Origin: Carnegiea gigantea
Lineage: Eukaryota; Streptophyta; Magnoliopsida; Caryophyllales; Cactaceae
DNA length: 64,000 nt
Direction: 5' to 3'
NCBI GenBank assembly: GCA_029747015.1
Contig: JAKOGI010000052.1
Coordinates: 1,367,501-1,431,500, forward strand
Part shown: in pieces, positions 34,081 through 46,400 of the stretch
Layout: each line of letters starts with the position of its first letter
Position numbering within the stretch: the first letter of the stretch is position 1
Notes under the pieces: model-generated
Told to the model about the DNA's origin: nothing
The model's database searches: none
Seen by the model: only the letters and a program-made list of their open reading frames with translations
Made by a program: the position numbers and the translations under genes

Positions 34081-35620
34081 AAACACGTCCTTCGAGTGAC
34101 GAATATGAGCTTTGTTAACTGATGAATTTCATTTATTTATGATGAATTTGGGTTAAACATTGGATGTACTTTGTTTACAATGAATCCATATTATATTCTA
34201 ATGAGTATGTGTTTAAAGTCTAATGAATATGTCTCGTGTTCTAATCAATGATGAATCTCTCTTACATGATGATGTATATTCTTCTTTTTAATGGATCTCT
34301 CTTATAAGCTGATGAATACGCTTCTTTGGTGAATGTTTTGTTGCATTTGAAACATTCAATGCGTTAGAACATTGGATGTACCAAGTATACGACTAATGAG
34401 TATGACTCTTTTTTTTTTTTCCTAATGAATATATCATCTATGATATATGATTTATACTTGTTTTTTCCTAATAAATTTGGATTATTTCTACTGAATACAT
34501 TTATACTTGCTAAAATGGATACTCTTTTTGTGAGTTTTCTATGCATATGGACCATCTAGTTGTTGAATGTACCATGTTGTTTTGATGAATTCGTCTTGTA
34601 TCTTGTCAAAGTATATGCTATCATTATTCATGAAGCTAATTATTTAAAACTGTGTGTTACATGATAATGAATTCGTCTTGTATACCGATGAATATGCAGT
34701 TTTTCTTTGATATATACATGTCATATATTAATAAATTTGTCTTTCTCATTTCATAGTTCTTTCTATTTTTTTTCCCTAATGGATGGTTATTATACCAGCA
34801 AATAGAGGAATTATCAAACGTCCAAGATAGAATGAGACAATCAAGCTATGAATTGCGCAAAAAGAAAGCTGCATTGGTCATCAAGAGAACAACAAGTAAC
34901 AAATCCAATTAAAATCTGCGGCAGACTGATGAATCTATGCACAAGAATGTTGAATATCTCTATACAATATGATGAACATATGTGGGGGTCAATACATTTT
35001 CAAATTAAGAATTCCATCTATTTTTTATGAATCTGTATAGATATTTGATACACATGTTTTTTTGGGAAGGGGCGTATCATATGAGATAAATAAAATTTCT
35101 CATCATTAGCTAATTTATCATTTTGTAATTAATGAAATATTTATTTCAATTTTCCAAGTTTGTCACAATTGTATTAAATTCATAAACAAAGTTATTGAAT
35201 GAGTTGTCCATCAAGATGTATTGATTATATCAAATGACGCATGTTCATTAGTGTTATCATTTAATTCCAATTTATTTCAAGTAGTTAATTTTCCAAAATG
35301 ACTTGTATACAATTACTATGATTATGTTATATATTCATCATAAAAATACAATGATTCATCAATATATACTAGTTCTTTTTATTCAAGTGCAAAGTAAACC
35401 TTAAAAAAAGTGAAATTAAATAATTAAATTTTAATCAATTTTTTTCAGAAAAATAAATATGAGTATAAGAAATCATCAATATGTTATAAAATTCATCAAA
35501 AATACATGAATTCCTCGACATGTTTCAAAATTCATCAAATATGCATAAATTCATTAGTTTTGTAATCAAATTCATTAGTGGCAGGATTGAGTCAAATGTG
35601 CGTGTTTTTGACTAGTGGAG
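34081..35620. repeat. Dispersed ATGAATNTG motif field with inverted right half
   Basis: From 34081 to about 34760 the plus strand holds many spaced variants of TGATGAATTTG, TAATGAATATG and ATTGGATGTACC. From about 35330 to 35590 the complementary motif recurs (ATTCATCAAATATGC, AAATTCATTAG). The units are too diverged for a fixed period. No gene is seen in it. Confidence 0.45.
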
Positions 35621-35639
35621 TAGGCACTCCACATATAGT

Positions 35640-37956
35640 ACAATATAATTTTTGAATTTAACATTTAACACATGACAAGTTTTTATAGCTGCGACATTAA
35701 TTCCTAATGTTACTCCAAACCTATTAAAAAATAATAAAAGATCTCTTATTTCTAATATTATTATTTTTTTCTTTTTCCTTTTTTAAAATGCACATCTATG
35801 TTATGTAATAAGCCAAGGCCTCAATGAATGTATACATTTTGCTTTGCCTATAATGCCCTTCTTTTTAGTGAAAATCCTCTTAATTAATAAGGATAATTTT
35901 GTCATAAAACAAGCATTATATATTAATTTTAAACTTTAAATAGATGGAAAAGGATGATAACTTTCAACCCTCAACTACACATTTTATAGTTTTCTCACAT
36001 CTCTCCCCCCCCCCCCCCCATGTTTTCCGAATAAGTTCTCTCTCTCTCTCTCTCTCTCTCTCTCCCCATGCTCCTCCTAAAAATAAAAAGTGATACAATT
36101 TAGATTTGAACACAACCCCCCTCCTCACGTCAGAAAACAAAGAAAAAAAAATTTGGCCTACCCCTATTTATTTCACAATAATATGCGCCCCAATTTCTCA
36201 GCGCCATGAAAGAAAAAATCAAGTACATGTAATCTGATGTTGGTAAGTTTAATATTCTTTTTTTATATTAAGTTGGTAAAATTCTTTTCAATTTGATTCT
36301 ATCTTAATTTTTTTGGGTTCTATTTAGATAAAAAATGTATCTGATTAGATTTTCTTTTTACCTCATTGTAAATGAATTTTTCTTTCAATTCTTCATGGCT
36401 CCTCTCTCTTCATATATTTCTACTTCTTCTAACTGGGTGATTTAAATGGTGTGCAATATAATTATGTAATTCCGATTAACTTCAAATCTTTTGTTCTTTT
36501 TTTTGAGGGGGTTAATATCTATTAGATTGAGAAGTCATTAAAAATTTACAAGTTCAGTTTAATTGATATGGGCAACTGTGATATTATTTTAAATTTTTTA
36601 AGTTTTTAATTAAAATTTACAAAATTCATTTGTACAATATTTGAAATTGAGCAACTCTCTAACCATTACTCGCTTAACGTTTTTTGCAAGCATGAAAATA
36701 TGAAGATTTAGGTTATATTATAAGACAATGCATCAATTAATGTGTAACTTTTACTTCACCTATTTTACCCTCACCACTAAAATTATTTGACTTCTACTCT
36801 AAGCTAAAACTAGGTAGAAATCACTAAACTAATAAAGATAAATGAGTCAAAATAAAACTGAGAAAAAAAAGGGATCGTAAAACATTATATTTCTCTTTCC
36901 ATCAAAAATTGGGAAAACATAAAATGCTTAGTTTCGCGTTCCCATTGGCTCCCTCTCCCCCAACACATTCTCTCCCACTCTTCATTGGCTTCATCATATA
37001 CTCGAGAATTTCATTGCAGATTCATCTAATCAAAGACAGAAGGGTTCTTTGATTTAAACAATTTAATTAGGATAATCAATACCAATTCAAATATCTCACC
37101 TCTTTTGAGCCCCTTTGATCTCTCTTTTTTTGATGTATTTTCTCTTTAATCCAATTCCCCAATGCTATGTCAATTCCCCCCCCCAATTTCCAACCAATAT
37201 GTTTTGAAAACTTTGTTAGGCCACAACCCTGCTTCTTTTGTTCTTATGTATGACTTTCATCTTTTAGATGCACCACGTTAATTTTTGCATTCATGTTCAA
37301 CTTTACCATTCATCATTTGCTGTAGTGTTAATTACGGAGTATCATAGACTTCCATATCACATAAAATTTTTTATTCATTTTTTAGTTAGAGATTTATTTT
37401 AATTTTTGTAGATCATCAAAATTGTAACTCTTTAAAACTTTACAATGATGTAGGGTAGTTAGAAAAATAGTTTTGCACAACACTTATCTAAATCCTTTTA
37501 TTTTATTCACCCCCTAAGTTAACCTTTTAATTCTTTAAGTTAGCAATTTAACATGTTGTAATTTCACTAAATTACAACTACATATGTGAACAAATGAATT
37601 TATATTATGAACTTTTTAATGGATGGAATCTTAAAAAGGAAAAGACTTTTGGTGAAATTTTTTTGGATCGACTACCTTCGAACAACAATATTTTATATAT
37701 ATAACTATTTTTCATGGCTGCATATCTTTTCCTATGGATTTTTCTTAATTTTAGCCTCAAATATGTTGATTAGTTGTATCAATTTTGTTTCGTAAGAACT
37801 TTCTAATACAAAAGGCACATGTTCATTGCAAGTTCTAATTCTCATATTTGATGTATGTTGATGTCTAATGGTTGATATCTACATTGTAATTCCAATATCT
37901 TGGATCCATATATGTAAATTAAAAAAAATAATAGCAAAATAATTTTATTCCCTATG
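35640..37956. other. Intergenic AT-rich DNA, no gene
   Basis: It holds a poly-C tract (36005-36019), a CT microsatellite (36037-36064) and a second pyrimidine-rich patch (36945-36985). No coding region is supported. Confidence 0.45.
36037..36064. repeat. CT microsatellite
   Basis: About 14 CT units, preceded at 36005-36019 by a poly-C run. Confidence 0.92.
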
Positions 37957-37961
37957 AATAC

Positions 37962-38988
37962 TGTTGAATTTATTAGTGGCTAAAAAGGTTTTGATGAAAC
38001 ACAAAATTAATTTAAGCCTTAAGATTGGAAAAATGAAGGCAAGTATAAACAATCCAACTTTGATCAAAAAATAAGTATGATCTTGGCTAATTTGATTGAC
38101 AATCAATATAAAAGCAAGAAGGCAAATCTATCACACCAAGATAAATGTGAATACACACAAGGAAAGAACAAATGTGATCTTGGTTGATTTGGTTAATTGG
38201 AAGACAATCAAGGAAAATTATTTAGCGGCCTTTACAATTCGAAATTCAAATTTTGGGCAGCAAATTGAGCAATTAACCATGATTTTATGATAGTTGCCAT
38301 AAAGACAATATGTGCTATGAATTGAAATCAAATTTAGCAACATTATCTTTTGATACTTGAGTAAAATTTCTGCATTACTTTGGAAAAGATATTGTGCAAC
38401 TTAATATCTATTTAGATCATGACAAGGATGGTAAGAGAATCAAAGTAGATGCCTAAGATCAAGGGCCTGAAATGCCAGTTTAGCATATCTTGGTAGAACT
38501 TCCTTATTTGGTGGACAAATTTTGAAGCATATAAATAGCAGCCCAAACCAAGGAAGAATGACACTGAGAAAGTGAACGAAAAAGAAAGCATTGAGCATTT
38601 ACTTCAAACCATTGTACTGAATATTTTTCCGATGATTAAGTGTTGTGAGTGAATTGAGGATTCTTTATTAATGAGTAAACTTAGGAGTTGGTGTGAGGTC
38701 ACAACTCCTCCCTTCTTAAATCAAGTGATTGATTTAAGTACTTGGGATCTCTAGAGTGAGGAGTTATGAGAGATTATCAGAGTTCATCTTAATACAAGAA
38801 GTAGAGTGTTGAATCCTAGAGTTGGATAACTCTAGGGGGGACTTAAGTCTGATTGAGGCCCAACCTCGTTAAAATATCGTTGCGTTTAATTCCTGTTTAA
38901 TTTTTGCATTTATTTTCAGTTCGTTAAGTTAAATTTTAATTTATTGTGATCACCTTATTCACCCCCTCTAGGGCGATCTGACTCTTCA
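37962..38988 (+). mobile_element. Solo LTR, probably Ty1/copia (SIRE/Maximus style)
   Basis: The 1027-bp unit starts TGTTGAATTTATTAG and ends CTGACTCTTCA, flanked by an exact 5-bp TSD AATAC (37957-37961 and 38989-38993). It has a TATA-like CATATAAATAGC near 38529. Close to its right end is CTTATTCACCCCCTCTAGGG, a phrase typical of large plant copia LTRs. No internal region or second LTR is present, so it is a recombination remnant. Confidence 0.85.
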
Positions 38989-38993
38989 AATAC

Positions 38994-40185
38994 CTTTCTT
39001 CCTATTAATCATCTAAAACAGATTTTTTTTTACAGAATTTGCTTCGAACATTTGCTTCTTATATAAGATTAGTTGATTTTTGTTCATAAATTTATCATTA
39101 ATACTTAAGAATCATCAATCCTTCAGTATTTATGAAATTTATTCATTATTAGGTTATACATTGCCCAAGTTATTCTCTTAATTTGACTACTATTTATAAT
39201 CTTCATATTTCTTTCCTTTTAATCTCTTTTTGACTAACTTTCATAAATGTTGGTCAAATTTACAAAAACCTTACCGTTATCAAATTATCTCATAACATGA
39301 TGTTCAAAATTTATTATATTCCTAAACTTTAGTGAACCTAAATGATTACATGTGCTTTTGAAACACATTTTGTGATTGTACAATAATTTAAGTTTTCTAA
39401 AAGGCAAGCTAACTATCTTGGTGAATGTTGACTATGGTTCCAAATAGACCAAACATCTTCATCATACTGTAAACTTATTTGTATTTAGTTTGGATTGCTG
39501 TATCATTATCCTATGTAATCCTCCAAATTTTAGATGATTAGTCTTTACTAAATTTTTAGTTTATCATCTATGTCTTCTGCCTGGAAACCTTTTTTTCAAA
39601 AAAAAATAAAAATTAAAATTAAACACCCTAATTACAATATAGTATAACTTTTTCATTTTTGTATATATCTTTTTGATATTAGCTCATTTTGCTATCATGC
39701 AAACGCTTCTTTTTATTTATGGACTTTCTTAATACTTCTTGAAAAAGTCAAGATGCAATTTATGACTGAGGAATACAATTTGTTCCCCAAGCAGTTTTTA
39801 TTAAAAAAACCTTGAGGAATAAAAACAAATCTTTTCTATCATTCAGAGTTTAAAGTGAACTCACTGCCTCACGTATCAATAATCATGACCACAATTTACA
39901 GGAGTAGCACACCTAAAAGTTTGTTAGTTCCCTTCCTTCATGTTCATTACGTAGATTTATATATAATATTTTAGTTTTACACTATTTTATAAAACTAAAG
40001 CATATGAATTTCCCTACTACTTTACAATAGAATTGTACTGAGTAGTTATTAATCTGCACGCATTGCATGCAAATCAAAACTAGTATTAAATATTCTAACT
40101 CATATATTATTATTGCTGCCTTTTTAAAAAATATATGGAATAAAAGATTGTGATAAAATATTTACACATCATCTCAGGCCATTTT
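38994..40185. other. Intergenic AT-rich DNA, no gene
   Basis: Nothing recognised beyond homopolymer runs. Confidence 0.4.
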
Positions 40186-40189
40186 TAGC

Positions 40190-40575
40190 CCCTGCTCGGC
40201 AAAATTAATTGTTTAGGTAGCAGATAGCAGTTTCAGGTAGCGGATAGCTGTTTAGATAGTAGATAACTATTTAGATAAGCGATTAAAATTAATGTTTTTG
40301 GTAAATTTAGCTGTTATACTAGCTGAATAATGTAAATTTACATAAAAGGATATAGATAATTTTCAAAAATAAAATTTTTAAAGGATATTTTTTAGCTAAA
40401 AAATATGAAAAGCTACTTTTAAATGTCAAACGTTAATATGTTTAAAATGCTAAACGCTACTTAAAATGCTAGTCAAAATACTAGTTTACCGTATACTAAA
40501 AATTAATTAATTAGTGTATTAACCTGGTCAAAATACTAAACGCTATCCAAAACGCTGTTGCTGAACATAACCTTA
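40190..40575. mobile_element. MITE, reverse relative of the 21676 element
   Basis: The left end CCCCTGCTCGGCAAAATTAA and inverted right end GGTTATGTTCAGCAACAGCG carry the CTCGGCAA/TTCAGCAA signature. Interior blocks such as AATGCTAGTCAAAATAC and AGGATATAGATAATTTTC are complements of sequence at 21700-21930. TSD not clear. Confidence 0.55.
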
Positions 40576-41530
40576 GTTTATTGTATTGAAAGTAATATAC
40601 CAAATAATAATAAATGGACATTGACTTACAAATGTAAATGTGACATCATTTATTGGTTTATATGATTTGATGATTGTACATCTTCGAGGAGCAAATCCTA
40701 CTGCTAATCGTAGTTCGTAATCTAGTAGTTAAATAGTAGATGGATTGTCATTCTTACTGTAGTGCGGCATGAATTGTGAAAGGTTAGATATTTACAGCTT
40801 TATAATACCCCATCTGTTTCATATTTATTGAATTATATAATTATAAATTTATTATATATTAGTTTATTGCGTTGTATCTATGTGATATGGTTTATTAATA
40901 TCGTATATGGAGATTGACGTTTTTGATTCATTACTTTTTTTTTTGAACATAGATATAAATATAAATATGAAATATTAAACAGTAAATGTAATATGATGAC
41001 AATTGTTGTGAATCATATATGATAATACTATATGTGCAAATTACAACTAAAGGTACAAAATTGCTTTCAATTTAAAGAGAAGAAGAGTTCAAGAAGTTAA
41101 TTCTCTTAACAATGTTTACCGACATTCAGATGTTGGTAAAATCATTCTCTGATCCATCGGTGCATGGATATATGATATTTATTTTCAAAAAATAAACACA
41201 TATAAATTTGTATGTTTTAGTTAACTTTAGAAGTTATTGAATACAATTATACTTAAAAAGTTATTGAATTTTTAAATTTAAAAACCTTCCTAATTTTATA
41301 TAAAATTACTAAATTATTGATTGTAATTTGTTTACATAGCTATTGTAATCATAAAAACTGCAAATTTTTTCCAAGAATACTAGCTTATTGGTATAATAGT
41401 AGTACAAACTCTTAACAATCCCCCCTCGCTCCAACGCCCACCAAACCCCCAGAAAAAAGCAAAAAAGAAAAGGGGTATGGGCGAGCATTTGACCTACACA
41501 ATCAGAGTCCTGGAGGGAAAGGCAAAGATT
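40576..41530. other. Intergenic DNA upstream of the MYB gene
   Basis: AT-rich, with no gene or element recognised. Confidence 0.4.
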
Positions 41531-41534
41531 TTAG

Positions 41535-41555
41535 ATAAATAAATATATATACATG
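41535..41555 (+). promoter_or_regulatory. TATA-like box of the MYB gene
   Basis: ATAAATAAATATATATACATG lies about 80-100 bp before the ATG at 41633, a normal distance for a plant core promoter. The transcription start would fall near 41575-41590. Inferred from position only. Confidence 0.4.
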
Positions 41556-41632
41556 ATGATAAACATTACCCACAAAGGAGTCCGAAGGATAGAGGAGAGA
41601 GATTGGATTAGCATAAACACAGAGTACTTACG

Positions 41633-44600
41633 ATGAACTTTTCACCATCATCATCATCAAAAACCCCTAATCACGATGAACAAAACCGACCAATATTATC
41701 TACTAATAATCATCCGTCGAACCCTACTCTTTATCATAATCCTAATCTTAATCACAATGCTCCTCCTAATCCTAATCCTAATCCTTCTCATGATCCTAGT
41801 CCCAGTTGTTCTTATATTAATGCTGCATGGAGTTTTGCACAGGACAAAGAGTTTGAGAGGCTTCTCATTGAGAGTTCCGAATGGGACGAGTCGACTCGAT
41901 GGCAGAGAATCGCCGCCCAACTCGGTGGTGGAAGGACGGCGGCCGAGGTTGAGGAACACTACCAAAAGCTGGTTCATGACGTCGAGTTGATTGAGTCAGG
42001 AATCATTCCCTACCCGAGTTATGATGATGATGATGACTCGCTATGGTATGTTGATGATGATGCATTCACGGAGGATTCAGGAGAAGAAGATGGTGAGAAT
42101 TTTGACAAGTCTACTTCATCGACACCACCAAGTGGAGGAGAACAAGTTGGGAGAGAGACAAAGAAGGGGGCTAAATGGACTGATGATGAGCACAGGTCCA
42201 ATCCTTCTAATTTATTTGATTTTTTTTTTTGATATTTTGTATATGGGTGTTTATAGTTTATACTTTTTGAAATTGATTCATACTCTTTAAATTTTATGGA
42301 TGTTTTCTTTAAAAAAAATTGAGAAATTTTTACAAATTGTGAGTTTTTTTTTAAAAAAAAACCGACATATGCTTGAGACGCCAGTCTTGTCAAGCCACAA
42401 TTAGGGCCTCTTCTTTTTGTAGGTAAATTGGGACGCGTAAAAGGGTGAAGTAGGTTGAAGTTGGTTGAAGTAGGTTGAAGTGGGTTGAATTTTCTATGTG
42501 ATAAACTAAACTTGATTAAAATAGTGAAAGTGAATTGAAGTGGGTTAAAGTAAGTTGAAGTGGGTTAAAATGAGTTGAGATTGGTATTTCAGAGTTGACC
42601 TACGAAAAAAACAGGGCCTAATGTCTAGTTTTTTTGTCATATATAGGTTCACAATTAGGTCAGATAAAATGGACCTATTTTTAAGTTCCTGTCAGATAAT
42701 TACTCTCTCTATTTCATAGTTACTATTAAATTTTGAAAATTATATATGAAACTAAGGATCAGAAGCATTTTCATATTGTGAAATTGATTTTTCACCCAAT
42801 GGAAATACTAATAGCCCATCAGAGACGACAATATTGGGACTCAAAAAGAGAAAACTTCGACAACATTGTGGGATTACAGAAATGGAATGTACCGAATATA
42901 ATTTAGAAAAAAATGAACTTAATATTTTTTGCAAAACAAGCAACTTACAGACGTTGAATCACATTCAATATGTTAAGTCTTGCTGCTATGTTGCACTTTT
43001 TTTTTTTTGGTTGGTCTTGGATCATCCATTTTACTGGGGTCGAGTTACTATTGGCCATCCAATAAGAGATAGAGTTCTCTCTTTACAAATTTTCTCCATT
43101 CATAAGACTCAAAACCGAGACCTTGATTAAGAGGAATAAGTGCCGAACCACGTAAACCAACTTGTGTTGGTTGTTATGTTTCACTTACGTGTTATTTTGT
43201 TAGACATCATGCTTAAGCAAATTGTAAATTGTGAACTACCATGTTTAAGCAAATCCTAAATTATGTGTTATGTTTAAGCAAATTGTAACTTATGAACTAT
43301 CATGCTTAACCTGTATTGCAAACCACTTGATCCAACCTGCGTTGGTTGTTATGTTTCTCTTACGTGTTAGTTTGTTAGACATCATGCTTAAGCAAATTGT
43401 AAATTATGAACTATCATGTTTAAGCAAATCGTAAATTTCAAACTGATCAAATCTTAATGAAGTTTAGAAAACCAAAATGTTCGAATATACCTTTGCATCA
43501 AAAATCACAGATTCAAGATGCATTGAAGTTAGTTGGGTTAAATTGATGATGATATGGGTAAACTTTGCAGGTTGTTTCTGATAGGCTTGAAGAAATACAG
43601 GAAGGGAGACTGGAGGAGCATATCAAGGAACTTAGTGACCACAAGGTGCCCAACCCAGGTGGCCAGCCATGCCCAGAAGTTCTTCCTCCGCCTGGAGGCT
43701 CCTCCAAAGGAACGAAAGCGATACAGCATTCACGACACAACTACTGTTGATAGTGACTCCTTGGCTGACCTCTTTCATCGAGGCCTCATAGATGCTTCCA
43801 ATGTCGACGATGATTCTTTGGCTGATCTCATTCACCAAGGCCTTGTCTGCCCCGGCTCTACTTCAACAGCTGCACAGCCAAGCGTGGATGCAACTGTGCA
43901 GCCAAGTCACAATATGTCCCCAGACCTTGGTGGAGCTGGTTTACAGTTAGATGAAAACACCATTTCAAATTATATGTCCATGGGGCTACCACATGGTGCT
44001 AATATCTCCCTAGACCATGCCGGAGCTGGTTTGCAGTTAGATGAAAACACCACTTCAAATTATATGTCCATGGGTCTACCACATGGTTCTAATATCTCCC
44101 CAGACCCTACTGAAGCACGTTTGCAGTCAGATCCAAACACCACTTCAAATTATATGTCCATGGGTCTACCACATGGTGCCAATTTCTCCACAGATCATGC
44201 TGGAGCACGTTTGCAGTTAGATCCAAACACCACTTCAAATTATATGTCCATGGGTCTACCACATGGTGCTAATTTCTCCACAGATCATGCTGAAGCACGT
44301 TTGCAGTTAGATCCAAACACCACTTCAAATTATATTTCGATGGAGCTACAACAACATGGTACTGATACTTTCCCAAACCATGGTTGGGCGAGTGTGCAAC
44401 CCAGCCCCGATATCTCCCCAAACCATGCTTGGGCAAGCGTTCAGCCCAGCCCTGACATCTCCCCAAACCATGCTTGGATGAGCATGCAGCCCCCGAGCTT
44501 GCAATTGAGCCCTGATATCTCCCCACCAAACCATGTGTTGGCAGATCAACAAAACCCTAGTGCAAATACTTTTCAGCCTACTTCATATGTCTCCTCAAAT

Positions 44601-44753
44601 CATATTATACTGGATCAACAAAACCCTAGTTCAAGCAGTTTTCAGGCTGATTCATATATCTCAAATGAAATCTTGGAAATTCTACAGTCAGATCCCACCA
44701 TCGATCCAAGTTTTCACTTGCCAGAGCATTATGACCATTATAAGCAATTATGA
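41633..44753 (+). CDS. DIVARICATA-type MYB/SANT transcription factor
   Basis: Exons 41633-42195 and 43571-44753 join in phase (CACAG|GTCCAA, TTTGCAG|GTTG), giving 581 residues. Residues 1-60 are Asn/Pro-rich. A first SANT domain spans about 65-115 ([24 protein letters not shown]), followed by the DIV-like [10 protein letters not shown] and an acidic stretch (131-155). A second MYB repeat spans about 180-229 ([35 protein letters not shown] at 220-226; the family norm is SHAQKYF). The family binds DNA in the nucleus through the SHAQKYF repeat and regulates development or stress genes. The C-terminal half is unusual: tandem 30-residue units (315-434), then 15-residue [15 protein letters not shown] units. 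Typical members are about 280-320 aa. DIV-type family confidence is high; the target genes are unknown. Confidence 0.92.
42404..42618. mobile_element. TTGAAG-family MITE in the MYB intron
   Basis: A 215-bp element. TIRs are GGGCCTCTTCTTTTTGTAGG and inverted GGCCCTGTTTTTTTCGTAGG. The interior is made of GGTTGAAGTN units, as in the 2471 element. It is flanked by TTA and TAA, near the 3-bp TSD of its relatives. Confidence 0.75.
43150..43440. repeat. Intronic tandem repeat, about 175-bp period
   Basis: GTTGGTTGTTATGTTTC at 43166 returns near 43341. It is followed both times by TTACGTGTTA, GTTAGACATCATGC and TTAAGCAAATTGTAAATT. Within each unit, ATGTTTAAGCAAATC-like subrepeats recur. Confidence 0.75.
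43950..44345 (+). repeat. 90-bp coding minisatellite in the MYB gene
   Basis: Four full units start at 43950, 44040, 44130 and 44220, each exactly 90 bp, plus a partial unit from 44310. They encode variants of [18 protein letters not shown] with conserved frame. Confidence 0.93.
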
Positions 44754-46395
44754 CTATTATGTGACAATTATATAAGCAAATAGACCCTTTTTTTTTTTTC
44801 CAAGGCCAACACTAGAGTTGGACCATATTAAGGTTTAATGTTAGCTATGATTCAGTTGAATGATAGGGTTCAGGATTAATTGAAGCTTAATATATGGAAT
44901 GCGGTTAGGCAGTTTTACTTGTTATAAGTAGTTAACTTTTTTTTTTTGGATGTGAAATTCTCCATGTTACTGGAGTCGAGCTACTGATGACCCAATAAGG
45001 GTATAGCTCTCCCATCACAGATTTTCTCTTTTTACAAGACTTGAATCCAAGATCTTGTTTAAACTCCGTTTGGACTTTGAAAAATTTTTAAAGTACATTA
45101 TTAAAGGTCATTTATTTATTTTTTACTGTATAGTCATTTTAGTTCATAAATAAATTTATATTTAGATTATGTTTTGTCCTTATACAATTACTAGTTTACT
45201 ACTATATAGTGGAGAAGATATTATAATAAAATAGTAATAACAAGACTATATTTCCCAAAAAATTATTTTTTATCACTCCTAAAAGTAATTCTAAAACAGT
45301 GGAAGCATAAACGAAAAATCAGAAAAGAAGATGTAAGATGACAATGTACCGATGCTCATTTGTATACTCTATAAATGCTCATTAAGAATAAATGCTCATT
45401 ACTTGAAAATTGAAAAACAATAATACTGTATTTTTCGCATCATAATTATGAACACTAGAGATATACAAACAAAATATTTCTTAAAAAGATATACAAAAAT
45501 GTTCATTTTTGCATTCCATATAAATGCTCATTTGTAAATTCTGGCCTTTCACACAAAATTTTTTAAAAAAATATTCGGATTTTAGTGTGTTTATGTGGTA
45601 TTTAAAATTAATTCAACTCAAACATTGTTCAAACCAATTATTTCATTCAAGTTATTTAATGAAGATAACTTTATAATTTGGAAGTACATGCAATATAAAA
45701 AAGACAAAAATAACCAATTAAGGATATATACGTATAATTATCAAAATGCTGATTTATATAAGCCTTATAGATGCCCATTAGAAACTAAATAGATGCTCAT
45801 TAATTATAAAATGGTACACAAAAATACTATATTTTCTTGAAAGTAATGAATGTGAAATAGGAAAACAACAATATTAAGATACTAATAAAATACTCTATAG
45901 CGTGTAAATAAAATATCATATAAGAAATCCTTTTTTTTCTCCAAGTCCAGCGCTATGCTTATTAATAATCATTCTCTAACAACATTTTTAGATAAAGTGC
46001 TGTATCAAATGCTTATTTGTATTTCATATAAATGCTCATTTACACACAGTATAAATGATTATCTACCCATTATATAAATACCCAGAGGATGCACATAAAA
46101 TATTATACAAGAAGCTCTTTCTTCCTCAAAATAGGGGCTCTATTTTTATCAATAATTGTCTTCTAACAATGTCCGTAGGTAAAGTACTATGGGATATGTT
46201 AAAATACCAAAATTCTAATCTGCACTCCGTATAAGCGTTCATTTGCATATAATATAAACACTCATTTGCGCATGATATAAACGCTCATTTGAGCCGACCG
46301 ACACGCACAGTCCACATGGCTATATGGACATGAGGTCCTAATATAATTTATGAATTATGATAAGTAAATTGCTTCAAAATGTTTTCATTCGACAA
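44754..46395. other. Downstream of the MYB gene, no further gene
   Basis: This contains the MYB 3' flank and the ATGCTCATT motif field listed separately. No coding region is supported. Confidence 0.4.
45340..46295. repeat. Dispersed ATGCTCATT motif field
   Basis: More than ten spaced copies of ATAAATGCTCATTTG-like sequence occur, many preceded by CATATAA or AATATAA. The best preserved are near 45525, 46025 and 46240-46290 (TAAACACTCATTTGCGCATG, TAAACGCTCATTTGAG). Spacing is irregular. Confidence 0.5.
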
Positions 46396-46400
46396 ATTAC

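Larger units (their letters stand above)
42196..43570 (+). other. Intron of the MYB gene
   Basis: A 1375-bp GT-AG intron holding a TTGAAG-family MITE (42404-42618) and a tandem repeat (about 43150-43440). No alternative exon was seen. Confidence 0.8.

Noticed and set aside
35615..35632. Helitron 3' end (GTGGAGT hairpin)
   Set aside because: No CTRR terminus follows at the right distance and no TC start or A/T insertion site could be identified.
42019..42393. A 124-codon minus-strand frame over MYB exon 1
   Set aside because: It is the shadow of the coding strand and has no homology.
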